DNA of 64,000 nt, from assembly GCA_021397835.1 (NCBI GenBank), contig JAJFZO010000606.1, forward strand, positions 62,001 through 126,000, read 5' to 3'. The translations under genes were made by a program, and so were the position numbers. Source of the DNA: Moringa oleifera (Eukaryota > Streptophyta > Magnoliopsida > Brassicales > Moringaceae). The notes under the pieces are model-generated. The model worked only from the letters and a program-made list of their open reading frames with translations, had not been told where the DNA came from and did no database searches. Shown here one piece after another: positions 61,101-64,000 of this stretch; the stretch's first letter is position 1; every line of letters starts with the position of its first letter.

Positions 61101-63596
61101 TCGTTATGTCCCTTGATCATGTGCCCAGTGAGCATGCCACGAGCATCACGTTGCTTGGACCATGGACATAAAAGGCAAGCCAGAAAAGCCCTTAGTAGGT
61201 GCAACATTGGCGCAACCCCCAAAAAGCAATCATGTAGTATTCGTTAACCAAGCCAAGGGTGCCTTATGAGCACTATGTCATTGGTCCATAAGCACAAGAG
61301 GCAAGTCATTACTGCCTCTAGCAGGCACTACATAGGCGTAAGGACTAGCGTGAGGTCACATTGGGCGCACTAATCAAGCCAAAAGCACTACATAGGAGCA
61401 AACCATTCATCTTTATGTCCTTCGATCGTGTTTACCATAGGCAGAAAAGGCAAGTCACAGCTGCCACCAACATGCACAACATGGGCATAAGGCCTAGAAT
61501 GCAACTGCATAGGCCGCATAAGCCAAGCCAAGGGCACCTCACATGGGCCTACCTTTCGTTACTACGTTCAATAATCGTGTGCCCAATAACTGTGCCATGA
61601 TCGTCATGCCACCTGTTCAATAAACACTAAAGGTAAGCCATAACTCCTTTCAGTAGGCTTAAAATAAGTGTAAGGCCCACCTTCTTGTTGCACAGGCTGC
61701 ACTAGCCAATAGAAGGGCGCCTCACGCAAGCTCTACCCTTCATCGCTATGTCAGTTAATCATGTGCCAAATGAGGATGCCATGAGCATTACTCGCCTGGA
61801 CTATAGGCACAAGAGGCAAGCAAAGGTTATCCCACCAAGTATGACATTGATGTAAGGCCCAATGTGTTGTAGATAAGGCTAACCAAGCCAAAGGCACCCC
61901 TTGTGAGATAAAGCTTCATCGCTAGGACCCTCGATCGTGTACATAATGAGCATGCCATAATTATCGCGTTGCCTTAACCATAGGCATGAGAGCTAATCAA
62001 CGACTTCCCCTGGTAGGAATAAAATGGGCGTAAGGCCTAGAGTGTAGCCTCACAAGGTATACCAGCCAAGCCAAGGGAGTCTCACCCAAGCCAGTCCCTC
62101 ATTGCTACATTCCTTGATAGTGTGCCCAACAAGCATGCCATGAGTACAAGTCGGCTAGACTATGGGCATGGGAGGCAAGCTACAGCTGCCTTCAGTAGGC
62201 ACGACATAGGTGCAAGGCATAACATGCGATTGCACGAGGCGTGCTGGCCAAGCTAAGGGTGCCTTAAGTGAGCCAGCTGCTCGTCGTTTTGTCCCTTGAT
62301 CGTGTGCTTAGCAAGCGTGCCATAAGCGTCACATCGCGTAAATTACAAGAATGAGAAGCAAAGCATGGCTGCCCTCAATAAGCACAGCATGGGTGCAAGG
62401 CCTAGCGTTTGGCTACACAGGGTGCATTACCTGAACCAAGGGCACTACATGGTAGTCAGCCCCTCGTTCCTACGTCCTTTGATTGTATGCCTAACGAGCA
62501 TGCCATAAGCATCATGTCACTTAGTCAATAGGCACGAGAGGTAAGCCATATCTACCTTTAGCAAGCATGGTAAAAGTCGAAGTCCCAACGTGCAGTTGCA
62601 GAAAGTGCGTTATGCAAGCTAAGTTGCCCAACATGAGCTAGCCCTTCGTCACTATGCCCTTTGATCATGTGCTTAACGAGCGTGCCCGCAGCGTCAAGTT
62701 ACGTGGACCATGGGCCTAAGAAGTAAGCCATAACTGCCCCTAATAGGTATAACGTGGGAATAAGGCCCAAAGGGCATGTTAGCCAAGCGAAGGTTGGCCC
62801 AAGCTAGTAAGGCCCTCATCTCTATTCGATCGTGTGTCTAACAAGCATACTAAGAGTGCCAAGTCACCAAGACCTTAGCCACAGGATTTAAGCCATGGCT
62901 GCCTATAGCAAGCAAGGCATGGCCGCAAGACCCAACATGCTATCGCAAAGAGCATGCCAGCAAAGCCAAATACACCTTATGTCGGCCAGCTCCTCATCAT
63001 TACATCCCTGAATTGTGTGCCTAGCGAATGTAGCATGAGCACCTTATCACTTGGACCAACGACATGATAGGTAAGCCATGAGTGCCCTCGATAGGCACAA
63101 CATGGGCGCAAGTCCCAACATGGAACAAAGCGCATTAATTAAGCCAAAGGTGCCCCAAGCGAGCAAGGTAAGACCACGAGAATGAGAGGTAAGCCACGAC
63201 TACCCCTAGAAAGCATGACATGGGTGCAAGGCCTAACATTTGGTCATACAAGGTGCGCCAGCCAATCTAAAGGCACTACATGCATGATAACCTCTCGTCA
63301 GTACATCCCTCGATTATGTGCCCAGAGAACATGCCATAAGGGTCACATCCATGGGCATGGGAGGCAAGCCACGGTTGTCCATAGCATGCATAGCAAGGGT
63401 ACAAGGCTCAATGGGCCATTTCACAAGGCACCACAACCATACCAAGGGCGCCCCACGTAAACCTGCCCCTCGTCGCTATGTCCCTCGATGGTGAGCCACT
63501 AAGTGTGCCACGAGCATTACGTCGCCTAATACATGGCCACAGGAGACAAGCCACAGCTATCCCCAATACGCATGGCATGGGTGGAAGGTGCCCATT
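58130..63596 (+). repeat. GC-rich ~180-bp satellite, array 5 (plus orientation), about 30 monomers
   Basis: The longest array. Landmarks (GCGTGCCACGAGC-type words) recur near 58,970, 59,150, 59,335, 59,505, 59,685 and 59,840, mostly 155-185 bp apart, and continue to the end. From about 61,870 it is collinear with array 1, including the same truncated monomer junction (63,155 with 3,985). CpG-containing variants alternate with TpG and CpA versions. No gene is supported; open frames are short and run through the monomers. Confidence 0.85.
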
Positions 63597-63903
63597 GGCT
63601 TCACATAATTTATGATTTAAAACAATTCAAGAATCATAAAATATTTTATTAAAAAATTATTTTGGCGTTAGATTTAATATTTCAAAGAAAAATGTAATAA
63701 AATTACAATAAATCAAACAATAAAAATACAAATAAAACAAAAATATAAAATGTCTCTAAGAACGGTGTTCCTAATATAATTATTGTTGGATATCTCTTAC
63801 TAATATAAAAAGGGTTTCTATGCAATATTCCTCATTACATATCTTGGCTTTGATTAGCTTATTTTGTATTTGGAGCCTAGCTCCATTGGCTTCATATAAT
63901 TTT
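63597..63903. repeat. AT-rich ~290-bp insert flanked by direct repeats (right copy)
   Basis: CATTGGCTTCACATAATTT near 63,593-63,611 and CATTGGCTTCATATAATTT near 63,885-63,903 flank the same AT fragment and TATA stretch as on the left. Here the flanking repeat is longer (19 bp) and better preserved. Confidence 0.6.
63804..63813 (+). promoter_or_regulatory. TATA-box-like element, right copy
   Basis: TATAAAAAGG, counterpart of 4,626-4,635, in a conserved non-repetitive context. Confidence 0.35.
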
Positions 63904-64000
63904 TCTAATGTTTTTTTCATAATATTGGTAGATATTAACCCTTCTTGAATATAGTTCTGGTGTGCTCCTGAATCTATTAGAGCTATAATTTTGAGATGAA
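63889..64000 (-). pseudogene. endogenous pararetrovirus protease fragment, partial (window edge)
   Basis: The minus strand from 64,000 covers the aspartic protease motif region matching 4,716-4,826. Here the motif still has Asp-Ser-Gly (the left copy has Asp-Ser-Arg), and the frame continues towards EKLYEANG before the AT insert. The rest of the copy lies beyond the window. It is an old integrated fragment with no sign of a complete viral gene. Confidence 0.6.

Larger units (their letters stand above)
61870..64000 (+). repeat. direct copy of 2,690-4,826
   Basis: Same order and orientation: satellite, the 15-19-bp repeat, AT insert with TATA, then the pararetroviral protease end on the minus strand. 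The offset is about 59,174 bp measured at the TTGGCT word (4,421 and 63,595). The copy runs out of the window, so its full length is unknown. Confidence 0.85.

Noticed and set aside
60782..61222. 146-residue minus-strand open frame and neighbours in the 58-63 kb array
   Set aside because: Translation of diverged 180-bp satellite monomers; overlapping frames exist on the other strand and none resembles a protein family.

Overview
The window is nuclear DNA of a flowering plant, most likely a eudicot, from a repeat-rich region that looks heterochromatic or pericentromeric. I cannot name the species. The evidence is the set of plant-specific elements: a CACTA (En/Spm) transposon, a MuDR-type MULE with a Ulp1-like gene, a Ty3/gypsy tail, fragments of an endogenous caulimovirid-type pararetrovirus, and decayed intron-containing copies of two plant genes, an EMB506-like ankyrin protein and an RNase H1-like protein. 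I found no gene with an intact reading frame, and no rRNA, tRNA or CRISPR.

Layout. 1-170 is the end of a gypsy polyprotein, followed to 2,690 by unclassified, partly tandem DNA. 2,690-4,425 is a GC-rich tandem array with a monomer of about 180 bp. 4,423-5,640 holds a short AT/TATA insert and a pararetroviral zinc-knuckle/protease fragment (minus). 5,640-7,870 is an extremely AT-rich repeat of about 825-835 bp in direct and inverted copies. 8,245-21,610 is a degenerate CACTA element with a TNP2-like transposase, a second En/Spm-type gene and palindromic subterminal repeats. 21,610-28,640 is a MULE: a MURA transposase remnant (plus) tail-to-tail with a DUF1985/Ulp1-like remnant (minus) whose introns are full of minisatellites.

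29,350-31,730 is an EMB506-like pseudogene and 33,255-36,605 an RNase H1-like pseudogene. The DNA from 31,236 to 39,632 (end of EMB506-like, RNase H1-like, an AT-rich stretch and GC satellite) is repeated in inverted orientation at 40,180-47,614 around a spacer of about 550 bp. Part of that inverted arm plus the spacer is repeated again, in direct orientation to the second arm, at about 52,150-58,128. Between them lie inverted copies of the AT-rich block (47,614-49,600) and the pararetroviral fragment (49,605-50,106), the latter fused directly to GC satellite (50,106-53,690). A long satellite array (58,130-63,596) follows. The last 2.1 kb repeats 2,690-4,826 in the same order, about 59.17 kb away.

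The region is best read as a mosaic of a few modules (180-bp GC satellite, 830-bp AT satellite, pararetroviral fragment, RNase H1/EMB506 segment) copied and inverted several times. Premature stops shared between copies show the RNase H1 gene was already dead before it was duplicated. The most unusual feature is the large host-gene-bearing inverted repeat joined to satellite DNA and to viral sequence, which could yield double-stranded RNA if transcribed.
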